A DNA stretch of 64,000 nucleotides from a bacterium. Lineage in GTDB: Bacteria; Vulcanimicrobiota; Vulcanimicrobiia; Vulcanimicrobiales; Vulcanimicrobiaceae. How positions within the stretch are numbered: position 1 is the first letter of the stretch; every line of letters starts with the position of its first letter. Positions 15,701-25,264 of the stretch are shown piece after piece. The stretch lies in the NCBI GenBank assembly GCA_021794205.1, contig JAJYRH010000007.1, positions 1 through 64,000 on the forward strand, in the 5' to 3' direction. The position numbers and the translations under genes were made by a program. The notes under the pieces were generated by a model. That model was given only the letters and a program-made list of their open reading frames with translations, ran no database searches and was not told the DNA's origin.

Positions 15701-17107
15701 ATGGCTGCACTCTATATTGAGACCTTCGGCTGTCAGATGAATGAGGCCGATTCCCAGGAGATCGCGCAGCGCGCTAGCGCCGCGGGGTACGCTATCGTCA
15801 CGCGCCCCGAAGACGCGCAGGTGGTACTGCTCAACACCTGCACCGTTCGCGACAACGCCGAGCGGCGCGCTTACGGCCGCATGAATCATTTTCGGGCGCT
15901 GAAAAGCGCCGATCCGAGCGTGCGCATCGTGGTGATGGGCTGCCTCGCCGAACAGGATCGCGACCGCATGGCGAGACTCGCGCCGCACGTCGATGCGATC
16001 TACGGCACCAAAGAACTGCGCGCGCTCGGCGACCGCCTCGAACGCTGGCGCGAAGATTTCGGCGAGGATCCCGACGTGGAAGCGATCGAGCAGCGGGCGT
16101 TGCTCGATCCGATGGGCGGGACCGCCGACGGCGTCACCGATGCGTTCTCGCACCTCCGCGCATTCGTGAACGTCCAGCGCGGCTGTTCGTATTACTGCAC
16201 GTTCTGCATCGTTCCGCACGTTCGCGGCCGCTTCGACCATCGCCCGGCCGCGGAGATTCGCGCCGAAGTCGCGGAGAAAATTGCCGCCGGCGCGCGCGAG
16301 GTGATGCTCGTCGGACAGACCGTCAACGCCTGGCGCGATCCCGCCGACGGCACCGATTTTCTCCATCTCGTGCGCGCGGTCGCCGAACTCGACGGGCTCG
16401 AGCGTCTGACGTTCATCTCGCCGCATCCGAAGGATTTCACCGAGGCGACGATCGCCGGATTCGCGGAGATCGCGGCGCTCAATCCACGCGTGCACCTGCC
16501 GATGCAATCGGCGAGCGACCCCGTCTTGCGCCGCATGAATCGAAAATATACGCGCGCGCAATTCGAAGAACGCGTCGCGTGGATCGCGCGCTACCTGCCG
16601 GAGTGGGCGATCACGACCGACATCATCGTCGGCTTCCCCGGCGAGAGCGAAGCCGATTTCGAGGCGACGTTGGAGTACGTCCGGCGCGGGATCTTCGCCA
16701 ACGCCTACTCGTTCATCTATTCGATTCGGCGGGGAACGCCGGCTGCGAACTGGGAGCAGGTCGCTCCCGCAGTCGCGCACGAGCGCTTCGAGCGGCTCAT
16801 CGAGGCGCAAAACGAGGCGAGCACCGCCTATCACGCGCGCAAAATCGGGCGCCGCGAGCGTTGCCTCGCGATCGGCCCGTCGAAGAAAGATCCGAATCGC
16901 TTGACGGCCAAATCACTCGACAACGTGACCGTCAATTCGCCGATGCCCCCCGATTACGATCCGGCGCTCTACGCGCGGGAACCGTGGCTCGATATTGAGA
17001 TCGTCGCCGCACACGTGTGGGGAAACTCGGGAAGTATTCGCGCGCGCGCCGCCCGTTTTACCGATATCGGCACGCCGGTCGATCTGCCGGTGCTCTCGCT
17101 TCTGTAA
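15701..17107 (+). CDS. miaB: tRNA-2-methylthio-N6-dimethylallyladenosine synthase
   Basis: A 468-residue radical SAM methylthiotransferase that converts i6A37 to ms2i6A37 in tRNA. The N-terminal cluster-binding cysteines are C11 (ETFGCQMNEAD), C47 (NTCTVRDNAE) and C81 (MGCLAEQ); the radical SAM cluster is C162-x3-C166-x2-C169 (GCSYYCTFCIVPHVRG). A C-terminal TRAM domain follows from about 380. The NTCTVR and IVPxxRG forms fit MiaB better than MtaB or RimO. It is 23 nt ahead of mutS; miaA, which makes its substrate, lies in the same run. Confidence 0.95.
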   Translation: MAALYIETFGCQMNEADSQEIAQRASAAGYAIVTRPEDAQVVLLNTCTVRDNAERRAYGRMNHFRALKSADPSVRIVVMGCLAEQDRDRMARLAPHVDAIYGTKELRALGDRLERWREDFGEDPDVEAIEQRALLDPMGGTADGVTDAFSHLRAFVNVQRGCSYYCTFCIVPHVRGRFDHRPAAEIRAEVAEKIAAGAREVMLVGQTVNAWRDPADGTDFLHLVRAVAELDGLERLTFISPHPKDFTEATIAGFAEIAALNPRVHLPMQSASDPVLRRMNRKYTRAQFEERVAWIARYLPEWAITTDIIVGFPGESEADFEATLEYVRRGIFANAYSFIYSIRRGTPAANWEQVAPAVAHERFERLIEAQNEASTAYHARKIGRRERCLAIGPSKKDPNRLTAKSLDNVTVNSPMPPDYDPALYAREPWLDIEIVAAHVWGNSGSIRARAARFTDIGTPVDLPVLSLL

Positions 17108-17130
17108 CCGATGGACGAACGTACGCTCGC

Positions 17131-19608
17131 GTGAGTGCGCCGACCAAACGCTCGCCGGCGATCGAGCAATATTTCGAATTGAAGGCTCGCAATCCCGAGG
17201 CGATCTTGCTCGCGCGCGTCGGCGATTTTTACGAGGCGTACGGTGAGGATGCGGAGACGATCGCACGCGCCCTCCAGATCGCGCTGACCGGGAAGGATTC
17301 CGGTGGCGGAACGCGCGTGGCGATGGCGGGCGTGCCGCATCACGCTCTCGATACCTATCTCCGCAGGCTCGTCGAACAACGCTTCGTCGTCGCGCTCGCC
17401 GAACAGATGGAGGAGCCGCGCCCGAATAAACTCGTCCGCCGCGACATCGTTCGCGTCGTCACGCCGGGAACGCTCGTCGAGGAGCATCTCCTCGATGGGA
17501 AGCGCAATAATTTTCTCGCCGCGCTCAGTTATCTCGAGGATACCTTTGGGCTGATCTACTGCGACGTCTCGACCGGCGAGAGCTTCGGCACGGCGTTCCC
17601 GAGCGAACTTGGCGAAGACGAACTCGTCGCCGAACTCGCACGCATCGCGCCCGCCGAAATCGTCTTCGATATTCCCGAGGGCGGGCACGCGACGCTGCGC
17701 CTGCAAATCGCCAATCTCGGCGCGCGCATCGCCACGCTGCCGATCTCGGGTGCTTCGGCGCGTGCGGTCGATGCCGTCCCGGGATTCTCGCTCGTCGAAT
17801 CGCTCGCGATGGCGCGCGCCGCCGAAGTGCTCGATCGCTTTCTCGCGCGCACCGGGCTTGCGACCGACGGGGCGGCGTTGCGAAATCACGCCCGCTATCG
17901 GCGCGACGCGGCGCATCTCGCGATCGATCCGGCGACGCGCAAACACCTCGAGTTGCTGCGCGCCGAGGGCGCGAACGAGCGGGCGACGCTTCTGGCGACG
18001 CTCGACGGGTGTGCCACCTCGATGGGCTCGCGCCTGCTCGCACGACGGATCTCCGCGCCCTCGATCGATCGCGAAGCCATCGAGCGACGGCTCGACGATG
18101 TCGCCGCACTCGTCGAGAGGCACGCGCTGCGCGGGCACCTGCACGAAACGCTCCGTCGTTGCTTCGACCTCGAACGGATCGCGCAGAAAATCTCGTTGCG
18201 CCGCGCGAACCCGCGCGATCTCGCATCGCTGCGGCGCACCCTCGAGGCGATGGCGGAGCTTCCCGCGCTGCTGCCCGAGGCGCTCGCGCGGCGCCGGGCG
18301 CCGTTGTTGGGCTTCGAATCGCTGCTCGCCGATCTTCAGGCGACATTGGTCGAGGAGCCTCCCGCGCGCCTGAGCGATGGCGGCGCGATTCGCCCAGAGG
18401 CCGACCCCGAGCTCGCCGAATGTATCGCGCTGCGCGGCGATGCGCGCGGAAGCATCTCTGCGTTGGAAGAGCGCGAGCGCGAACGGACCGGCATCAAGAG
18501 CCTCAAGGTGAAGTATGCGAGCGCCTTCGGCTACGCCATCGAAGTCGGGCACGCGTATGCCGCGCGAGTTCCCGCCGAATACGTCCGTCGCCAGACGCTC
18601 GCCGGGAGCGAGCGCTATATCACCACCGAGCTCAAAGAACTCGAAACGGCGATAGCGAGCGCGCAGAGCCGCCAGGAACGTATCGAGCAGCGGCTCTTCG
18701 CCGAGCTCGTCGAACGCATCGCCGCGCGCGTCGACGGGCTCGCGGCTGCGGGTGCGGCACTCGCGGCGATCGACGTCAGCGTCGCGCTCGCCGAAAAAGC
18801 GGCGACGCGCGGATACGCACGCCCCGAATTTCTCGACGAATCCCGGATCGAGATCGTCGACGGCCGCCACCCGGTGATGGAGGCGGTGGTGCAGCGTCGC
18901 TTCGTTCCCAACGACGTGCGGTTGTTGGAGCGCGAGCATCGCTTCATTCTGCTGACCGGGCCGAACATGGGCGGCAAATCGACCTATCTCCGGCAGATCG
19001 GTTTGCTGACGATTCTCGCGCAGATCGGCTCGTTCGTTCCCGCCAAGAGCATGAAGCTGGGCATCGTCGATCGCATCTTCACGCGCATCGGCGCGGGGGA
19101 CGATCTCGCTTCGGGGCAATCGACGTTTTACATGGAGATGGCCGAAGCGGCGAATATCCTTCGTCGCTGCACGGCACGCTCGTTGCTGCTCGTCGACGAG
19201 ATTGGTCGCGGCACCGGAACGATCGACGGCCTCGCGATCGCGCAAGCGATCTGCGAGTATATTCTCGCGCTCGGCGACGGTGCGCCGATGACGTGTTTTG
19301 CGACGCATTTTCACGAACTCTGCGCGCTCGCCGAGCATTGGACCGGCGTCGCGAACTATCATATTACCGCCGTCGAAAATCTCGGACGGGGCAACGAGCC
19401 CGTCTTCTCGCATCGCGTCCAGCCGGGAAGTTCCTCGCGTTCCTTCGGCATCGAAGTGGCGCGCATGGCGGGGCTACCGGCGAGCGTCGTCGACCGCGCG
19501 CAAGAGATCGCCGAGACGCTCGGAGCCGGCCCCGATCTCGAAACGCGGATTCCGATGCGTCGGCGCTCCGGCCCAACCGAGAGCCGCGAACAGTTGCGGT
19601 TGCTATAA
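17131..19608 (+). CDS. mutS: DNA mismatch repair protein MutS
   Basis: 825 residues from the GTG at 17131 (VSAPTKRSPAIEQYF); the mismatch-reading Phe-x-Glu is in VGDFYEAYGEDA. Later come the lever/clamp region, the Walker A loop TGPNMGGKSTYLRQ at about 607-620, Walker B LLLVDEIGRGT and FATHFHEL. The protein is slightly short of E. coli MutS (853) and ends soon after the ATPase, so the beta-clamp/tetramer tail is reduced. Ends TATAATG with mutL start overlapping its stop. Confidence 0.96.
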   Translation: MSAPTKRSPAIEQYFELKARNPEAILLARVGDFYEAYGEDAETIARALQIALTGKDSGGGTRVAMAGVPHHALDTYLRRLVEQRFVVALAEQMEEPRPNKLVRRDIVRVVTPGTLVEEHLLDGKRNNFLAALSYLEDTFGLIYCDVSTGESFGTAFPSELGEDELVAELARIAPAEIVFDIPEGGHATLRLQIANLGARIATLPISGASARAVDAVPGFSLVESLAMARAAEVLDRFLARTGLATDGAALRNHARYRRDAAHLAIDPATRKHLELLRAEGANERATLLATLDGCATSMGSRLLARRISAPSIDREAIERRLDDVAALVERHALRGHLHETLRRCFDLERIAQKISLRRANPRDLASLRRTLEAMAELPALLPEALARRRAPLLGFESLLADLQATLVEEPPARLSDGGAIRPEADPELAECIALRGDARGSISALEERERERTGIKSLKVKYASAFGYAIEVGHAYAARVPAEYVRRQTLAGSERYITTELKELETAIASAQSRQERIEQRLFAELVERIAARVDGLAAAGAALAAIDVSVALAEKAATRGYARPEFLDESRIEIVDGRHPVMEAVVQRRFVPNDVRLLEREHRFILLTGPNMGGKSTYLRQIGLLTILAQIGSFVPAKSMKLGIVDRIFTRIGAGDDLASGQSTFYMEMAEAANILRRCTARSLLLVDEIGRGTGTIDGLAIAQAICEYILALGDGAPMTCFATHFHELCALAEHWTGVANYHITAVENLGRGNEPVFSHRVQPGSSSRSFGIEVARMAGLPASVVDRAQEIAETLGAGPDLETRIPMRRRSGPTESREQLRLL

Positions 19609-21296
19609 TGCCGCAGATCGCCGCCCTCGACGAACGGACGATCGGGCAGATCGCCGCGGGCGAGATCGTCGAACGGCCGCTCTCGGTCGTCAAAGAGCTC
19701 GTCGAAAATGCGGTCGACGCCGGCGCGCGCCGCATCGAAGTCTCATTGTTGCGTGGCGGGACCGAACGCATCGAGGTAAGCGACGACGGCAGCGGAATCG
19801 CGATCGAAGATATCGCGCTCGCCCCCGCGCGCCACGCGACGAGTAAACTCCGGGATGCCGAGGAGCTTCAGGCGGTCGCGACGTTGGGCTTTCGCGGCGA
19901 GGGGCTCGCGAGTATCGCGGCGGTCGCGCGCCTCACCATCGTCTCGCGCACGCGCGATGCGGAGATCGGGGCGAAGATCGTCGCCTACGGCGAACGCATC
20001 GAGCCGATCGTCCGCGTCGCCGCTCCGACCGGAACGAGCGCGGTCGCAGAGGGGCTCTTCGCCAACGTCCCCGTCCGGCGCGAGTATCTAAAATCGCCGG
20101 CGGCGGAACTCGCGCGCGTGAATTCGTGGTTGAGCACCTTCGCGCTCGCCTATCCGGAGATTTCGTTTACGTTTCGCAACGACGGCGAGCAACACTGGGC
20201 AATGCCGGCGACCGCCGACCCGCGCGAACGGCTCGCCGCCGTCTTCGGGCGCGACGCCGCCAAGACGATGTTGGAGATCGATGCTTCGGCGGCCGCATCG
20301 ATGCATGGCGGATTGCGCGGGTTCATCAGCGCACCCGGCAACGAACGCGCGGATCGACGCATGCAGATGCTCTTTGTGAACCGTCGGCTTCTTCGCAGTA
20401 CGCTTCTCGCGGGCGCGTGGAGCGCCGGGTATCAAACGTTTTCGATGATCGGCCGTCAACCCTACGGCGTCTTGATGCTCGATCTTCCGCCCGAGCACGT
20501 CGATGCGAACGTTCATCCAACCAAGAGCGACGTGCGCTTGCGCTTCGGCACGCAGGTCGGCGAGAGCGTCCGCCATGCGATCGCCGCGACGCTGCGCGGC
20601 GATGCGCGCGAACGATTGAGCCGAACGCTGGGAGCCGAACCCGGCGAGCATCTCTCGCTCGCGCCGCCGGAGCGCTACGAACAGGCGCGCCTCCTGCAGT
20701 ACGATCCCGAACCCGGCGAGGCACCGGTCGTTGCGCCGAACGGAATGCGCGTGCTTGCGCAGGTCGATGCAACCTACATTCTCGCGACCGACGGGCGCAC
20801 GATTCTCCTCGTCGATCAGCACGCCGCGCACGAACGCATTGCCTACGAACGGATCGTCGCTGCCGCCGCCGCGCACGCGCCGAGCGAACCGCTGCTCGTG
20901 CCTTCGATCGTCGAACTCGATCCCGCGCAGAGCGAACGGCTCGAACGCGCGCTCGAACTTCTCCGCGAAGGCGGGCTCGAAATCGAACCCTTCGGGGAAC
21001 GCAGTTATCGCGTCACCGCGACCCCCGCCGGTTATGGAGCGCGAGCCTTCGATTTGGCGGGCTTCCTCGACGATCTGTCGGAGGAGCATCCGCAGCGCGA
21101 CGTGCGCGAGCGTGTCTGGGCTTCGTTAGCCTGCCATTCGGTAACGACGGCGGGCGAGCGGCTCGCCTTTGCCGAGATGGTGCGGATGGTCGATGATTTG
21201 CAGCGCTGCATGAATCCCATGCATTGCCCGCACGGGCGCCCCACCATGCTGCGTCTCGAACCCGAGAACGTCGCGAGGCTCTTCAAGCGCGCGTGA
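19608..21296 (+). CDS. mutL: DNA mismatch repair protein MutL with nuclease motif
   Basis: 562 residues. The GHKL ATPase N-terminus has ELVENAVDAGA, DDGSGI and the lid GFRGEGLASIA. The C-terminal dimerisation domain carries DQHAAHERIAYERI at about 403, i.e. the DQHAx2Ex4E metal-binding endonuclease motif, plus ACHSVTTAGE and CPHGRPT. MutL proteins with this motif nick the new strand, and such organisms normally lack MutH. The ATG overlaps the mutS stop (TAATG). The same frame stays open far upstream through mutS, but that extension has no MutL homology. Confidence 0.96.
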   Translation: MPQIAALDERTIGQIAAGEIVERPLSVVKELVENAVDAGARRIEVSLLRGGTERIEVSDDGSGIAIEDIALAPARHATSKLRDAEELQAVATLGFRGEGLASIAAVARLTIVSRTRDAEIGAKIVAYGERIEPIVRVAAPTGTSAVAEGLFANVPVRREYLKSPAAELARVNSWLSTFALAYPEISFTFRNDGEQHWAMPATADPRERLAAVFGRDAAKTMLEIDASAAASMHGGLRGFISAPGNERADRRMQMLFVNRRLLRSTLLAGAWSAGYQTFSMIGRQPYGVLMLDLPPEHVDANVHPTKSDVRLRFGTQVGESVRHAIAATLRGDARERLSRTLGAEPGEHLSLAPPERYEQARLLQYDPEPGEAPVVAPNGMRVLAQVDATYILATDGRTILLVDQHAAHERIAYERIVAAAAAHAPSEPLLVPSIVELDPAQSERLERALELLREGGLEIEPFGERSYRVTATPAGYGARAFDLAGFLDDLSEEHPQRDVRERVWASLACHSVTTAGERLAFAEMVRMVDDLQRCMNPMHCPHGRPTMLRLEPENVARLFKRA

Positions 21297-22192
21297 CCGA
21301 TCTCTGCGTGATCGTCGGCGCGACGGCGTCGGGTAAGAGCGAGGTGGCGATGCGGATCGCTCGTGCGGTCGGCGGAGAGATCGTCGGTGCCGATTCTCGG
21401 CAGATCTATCGCGGCATGCGCGTCGGCACCGCGGCTCCCGACGATGCCGCGCAGCGCGAGATACGCCATCACTGCGTGGAGTTTCTCGATCCCGAGCGGC
21501 GCTATTCGGCCGCGCAGTTCGCACGCGATGCGATCGCGGCGATCGAAGATATTCGCGCGCGTGGGCGCCGCCCGCTCGTCGTCGGCGGGACGGGATTCTA
21601 TCTGCGCGTTTTGCGCGGGGGAGTCGCGCTCGGCCAACGGGGGGACGAGGAACTTCGCGCGCGTATCGCGCGCGAGATGCGCGCGCATCCCCCCGAGGTG
21701 CTGCACGAGTGGCTCGCGCTGCGCGATTCCACGCGCGCCGCGGCGATCGAGCGAAACGATCTCTATCGCATCGGGCGCGCGCTCGAGATCGCCCTCGCGC
21801 CGGCGCGCGACGAGCGTGCGGAGATTCCGACATTGCTCTCGCGCGCGCTCTCGTTCCGGACCTTTGCGCTCGATCTGCCGCTGCCGGAGATCGATCGGCG
21901 CATCGAGGCGCGCGCTCGCGCGATGCTCTCCGGTGGCCTTCTCGACGAAGCGGAGGCGCTCGGTGCGCGTGCGGTCGCCGCCGATGCGGTCGGGTACCCG
22001 CAGGCGCTCGCGTATCTGCGCGGGCAGAGCACGTTCGAAGAGACCTTGGTCGCACTCGCACGTGCGACGCGCCGCTACGCGCGCCGCCAGATCGCTTGGT
22101 TTCGCACGGAGCCCGATATCGAATGGCTCGCCGCCGACGATCTCGTGCGGGCGGCGGAGGAAGCCCTGGGGCATGCGCCAACGCCTTCATAA
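21293..22192 (+). CDS. miaA: tRNA dimethylallyltransferase
   Basis: 299 residues from a GTG that overlaps the mutL stop (GTGA). The P-loop GATASGKSEVA is at about 9-19, and GADSRQIYRGM near 33 with the catalytic Asp is the MiaA signature; GTGFYLRVLRGG and the RQIAWFR C-terminal motif also fit. It prenylates A37 of tRNAs reading UNN codons with DMAPP; MiaB upstream then methylthiolates it. The stop TAA is directly followed by the dapF ATG with no gap. Confidence 0.95.
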   Translation: MTDLCVIVGATASGKSEVAMRIARAVGGEIVGADSRQIYRGMRVGTAAPDDAAQREIRHHCVEFLDPERRYSAAQFARDAIAAIEDIRARGRRPLVVGGTGFYLRVLRGGVALGQRGDEELRARIAREMRAHPPEVLHEWLALRDSTRAAAIERNDLYRIGRALEIALAPARDERAEIPTLLSRALSFRTFALDLPLPEIDRRIEARARAMLSGGLLDEAEALGARAVAADAVGYPQALAYLRGQSTFEETLVALARATRRYARRQIAWFRTEPDIEWLAADDLVRAAEEALGHAPTPS

Positions 22193-22975
22193 ATGACGGC
22201 GATCCCCTTTGCGAAGATGCACGGCACCCGAAACGATTTCATCGTTATCGACGCACGCGAGCGTTCGATTCCGCATCTCGCCGCTTTCGCGCGCCGCTGG
22301 TGCGATCGCCACTCCGGCGTCGGAGCCGACGGCGTACTGACGATCGAGCGATCGGTCCTCGCCGACGCGCGCATGCGCGTCATCAACGCCGATGGTAGCG
22401 AGGCCGAGATGTGCGGCAACGGCATCCGTTGCGTCGCGCGCTATCTCGCCGAAGCGGGGGAGCCCGATCGGCTCACGATCGAAACGCTCGCGGGCGTTCG
22501 GGAGACGGCGATCGAGAGCCGCGATGGTGCGTGGCGAATTCGCGTCGCGATGGGTGCGACGCAGATCGAACGCGGAACGCTCGCATATCCCGATGCGACG
22601 GTGGTGCGGGTAGGAAACCCGCACGTCGTGCTCTTCGTCGACGCGCTCGAAGGTGTCGATCTCGCGGCGATCGCCGGCCGCATTGCCGCAGAGCCGGCCT
22701 TCGCCGAGGGAGCGAACGTGCATCTCGCCGTCGTCGAACCGGATTGCGTGCGCGTGCGTCATTTCGAACGTGGCGTCGGTGAGACGCAGGCCTGCGGCAC
22801 CGGAGCGGTCGCCGTTGCGGCGGCGATGCGCATGCGCGATCTGCTCTCGACGCCGATGCGCGTCGAAGTTCCGGGCGGCACCCTCGCGGTCGATTTCGAC
22901 GCGCGCGGTGAAGCCACGCTCATCGGCCCTGCCCTCCGCGTCTTCGACGGCGTTCTGCACGACGATGTCGCGTAA
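22193..22975 (+). CDS. dapF: Diaminopimelate epimerase
   Basis: A 260-residue cofactor-independent epimerase converting LL- to meso-diaminopimelate for lysine and peptidoglycan. The two catalytic cysteines are seen in the symmetric motifs AEMCGNGIRCVARY (about 71-84) and ETQACGTGAVAVA (about 198-210). The N-terminal FAKMHGTRNDFIVID and ADG(V/S)xxI motifs fit. It begins exactly after miaA and its last 11 nt overlap the next gene, a radical SAM protein. Confidence 0.96.
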   Translation: MTAIPFAKMHGTRNDFIVIDARERSIPHLAAFARRWCDRHSGVGADGVLTIERSVLADARMRVINADGSEAEMCGNGIRCVARYLAEAGEPDRLTIETLAGVRETAIESRDGAWRIRVAMGATQIERGTLAYPDATVVRVGNPHVVLFVDALEGVDLAAIAGRIAAEPAFAEGANVHLAVVEPDCVRVRHFERGVGETQACGTGAVAVAAAMRMRDLLSTPMRVEVPGGTLAVDFDARGEATLIGPALRVFDGVLHDDVA

Positions 22976-24191
22976 ACGCGTGCCCCTCGCGCTCGCCTAC
23001 GCCGACGCGCGCGGCCGCTATTATTTCGACGAACGGAGCGAGCCGCTCGCCGACGGCGGCATCGTGCGCGCGCCGCGCCCCGACGAACTCATTCCCGCGC
23101 CGCCCGGAAGCGTTCCGACGCTGCTGCCGCTGCGACGTCCGGTGAGCGTGCGCGGCGTCGAAGCGCGCCGCCACGCGCTCGGCGTCTTGCTGCCTGCCGG
23201 TTACACGCGTTTGCTCGTGCCGGCGTTTGAGGCCGACGCCGACGCGCCGACGTTGCCGCTCTTTGGGTACACGTTTGCGTGCGCGATCGACGACGAGCTC
23301 TACGTCGCCGCGATGCGCACCGATCGCGATGAGGATTGGGAGCCGCGCCGCTTCGCCGAGGGCGAACTCGAGAGGCTGCTTGAGGAGCGCTGCGCGCGCG
23401 ATCCCGGAAATCACATGCTCGCCCAGCTGCGCGTCTGTGCCGGCGAGTACGGATGTTTTACCGCGCAGAACGTCTTTCTCGCACGCGGCGAAGCGGCGTT
23501 ACCGGTCTCGCCGAAATGCAACGCTCGTTGCGTCGGATGCATCTCCGAACAGGATCCCGATGCGGGATTGCCCTCACCGCAGACGCGTATCGCCGTCGAG
23601 ATGCAGGCCGACGAGATCGCGCGCGTCGCAATCGAGCATTTGGAACGGGTCCCCGAAGGGATCGTGAGCTTCGGACAGGGATGCGAGGGCGAACCGCTGC
23701 TGCGCTCGCACGCGATCGCTGCGGCGATCGAGAAGGTTCGCCGCGCGCGTTCGAACGGAACGGTGAATCTCAATACCAACGGTAGCCGCCCACGCGAACT
23801 CGCCCGCTGCATCGAGGCGGGGCTCCAAGCGGTTCGGATTAGCCTCAATAGTTTCCGCGAGGCGACCTACGCCGCCTATTATCGTCCGCAGGGATACGGC
23901 CTCGCCGACGTCTTCGATTCGATTCGCGTCGCGCGGGCGGCCGGGCTGCGCGTCTCGCTGAACCTGCTCACGCATCCCGGCGTTACCGACGACGTAGAAG
24001 AAGTCGCTGCAATGGAGCGGTTTTTGCGCGAGCAACCCGTCGATATGGTCCAAACGCGCACGCTCAACATCGATCCGCACCGCTATTTCGCCCTCGTCGG
24101 GCGCCCGCAAGCAACGGTGGGAATGCGCGCGGCGATCGAGAGCATCGCCGCACGCGGCGTTCGCGTCGGTAACTTCACGCACGTGCATTAA
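22965..24191 (+). CDS. Radical SAM protein of unknown function
   Basis: A 408-residue protein; the ATG at 22965 (MSRKRVPLAL) lies within the end of dapF, indicating coupling. Residues 1-180 form a domain I do not recognise, rich in charged residues (FEADADAPTLPLFGYTFACAIDDE). The iron-sulfur motif is C185-x3-C189-x2-C192 (KCNARCVGCISEQ), followed by GQGCEGEPLL and NLNTNGSRP, i.e. a partial TIM barrel resembling pyruvate-formate-lyase-activase or MoaA-like enzymes. There is no obvious SPASM domain. Possible roles are modification of a protein or a small molecule; none is supported. Confidence 0.85.
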   Translation: MSRKRVPLALAYADARGRYYFDERSEPLADGGIVRAPRPDELIPAPPGSVPTLLPLRRPVSVRGVEARRHALGVLLPAGYTRLLVPAFEADADAPTLPLFGYTFACAIDDELYVAAMRTDRDEDWEPRRFAEGELERLLEERCARDPGNHMLAQLRVCAGEYGCFTAQNVFLARGEAALPVSPKCNARCVGCISEQDPDAGLPSPQTRIAVEMQADEIARVAIEHLERVPEGIVSFGQGCEGEPLLRSHAIAAAIEKVRRARSNGTVNLNTNGSRPRELARCIEAGLQAVRISLNSFREATYAAYYRPQGYGLADVFDSIRVARAAGLRVSLNLLTHPGVTDDVEEVAAMERFLREQPVDMVQTRTLNIDPHRYFALVGRPQATVGMRAAIESIAARGVRVGNFTHVH

Positions 24192-24196
24192 CGGCC

Positions 24197-25264
24197 GTGC
24201 CGACCGCTCTGCGACCGCTGCCGATCTGGGTGCTTCCCGGGGTCGCGCTCCTGGGAGCGTTCGCCGGAATGCTTTTTGCCGGTCCCGTCGGCGCGGCGTT
24301 CGCGCCCGCGACGCTGCATTATATCGTTCCACCGCTGCTCTTCGAAGCGGCGTGGAGCCTCGATCTCGCCGCGGTGCGGCGCGCGTGGCGCCCGGTCGCG
24401 ATATTGGTGCTACCCGGCGTCGCGATCGCCGCCCTCTGCGTCGCCGGCGCGCTGGTATTGCTCGCATTCCCCTGGCCGCTGGCGTGGACGGTCGGTGCGG
24501 CGTTGAGCGCGACCGATCCCGTCGCCGTGATCGCCTTCGCGCGTTCGGTCGGGGCGCCCCCGAGGTTGGTGGCGATCGTCGAAGCGGAGTCGCTCTTCAA
24601 CGACGCCTTCGCGGTCGCACTCGTGCGCGCGAGCAATCTCGCGCTCTCGCTCGTGGCCGCTCTTCTCGGCGCCGCCGTCGGCGATTTGGTCGGACGCCTT
24701 GCATCGCGGCTGCGCCTTCGCCGCCCGTTCTCGCTCTGGGCGCTCAGCGTGCTCGGCGTCTACGCCGTCGCGATCGCCGCCGATGCGTTCGGAGGATCGG
24801 GAATCGTGGCCGTGGTGACGCTCGGCATGTTCATGCGAACGCGCATCGAGAGGACGCTCGATTCGGCAACGCTCGACGGCGCCGAAGCCTATTGGCGTTG
24901 GGCCGCCGTCGCGCTGAACTTCGTGCTCTTTGCATGGATGGGCGCGAGCTTCAATCTGCTCGATGCCCGCAGTGCGTTGATCGGTGCCGGGGCGGTCGTG
25001 CTCGCGCTCGCGGCGGCGCGCCTCATCACGACGATGGGGCTCTTGCGCGTGCTGCCGGAGCTCGATGCCGCGCGGCGACGATTCATCGCCGCGGCGGGCG
25101 TGCGCGGAGCGCTCTCGCTGGCGCTGATTTTTACGATCGACGTGCATCTACCGGGAGCGCAGAGCGCTCGCGCTATCGTGTTCGTCGCGGTTCTGGTGAC
25201 GATGCTGGTGGGAACGCTCGCGTTGCCGCGCAGCGCGCGAAGGCTCTTAGCCTCCCGCTCCTAA
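24197..25264 (+). CDS. Cation:proton antiporter (CPA1/NhaP-like)
   Basis: 355 residues from a GTG, five bases after the preceding stop. About ten to eleven membrane segments are present. The family signature is GAALSATDPVAVIAFAR with EAESLFNDAFAVAL 40 residues on; the Asp of SATDP and ND pair form the ion site in CPA1 exchangers. It is shorter than NhaP (about 400) and lacks a cytoplasmic tail. It faces two RCK-domain genes, the first overlapping its 3' end by 18 nt on the other strand. Confidence 0.87.
   Translation: MPTALRPLPIWVLPGVALLGAFAGMLFAGPVGAAFAPATLHYIVPPLLFEAAWSLDLAAVRRAWRPVAILVLPGVAIAALCVAGALVLLAFPWPLAWTVGAALSATDPVAVIAFARSVGAPPRLVAIVEAESLFNDAFAVALVRASNLALSLVAALLGAAVGDLVGRLASRLRLRRPFSLWALSVLGVYAVAIAADAFGGSGIVAVVTLGMFMRTRIERTLDSATLDGAEAYWRWAAVALNFVLFAWMGASFNLLDARSALIGAGAVVLALAAARLITTMGLLRVLPELDAARRRFIAAAGVRGALSLALIFTIDVHLPGAQSARAIVFVAVLVTMLVGTLALPRSARRLLASRS

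Noticed and set aside
16969-19413. Long open frame antisense to mutS (over 800 codons)
   Set aside because: Antisense frame created by the high GC content and codon bias of mutS; its translation is low-complexity R/A/E-rich without domains. The same holds for the other long antisense frames, for example across der, dapF and hslU.
18009-19607. Long in-frame upstream extension of mutL
   Set aside because: Lies entirely inside mutS in another frame, and MutL homology begins exactly at MPQIAALDERTIGQIAAGEIV-type start at 19608.
19604-19610. TATAAT at the mutS/mutL junction as a promoter
   Set aside because: It is formed by the last mutS codon, the stop and the mutL ATG; the position would start transcription inside mutL.
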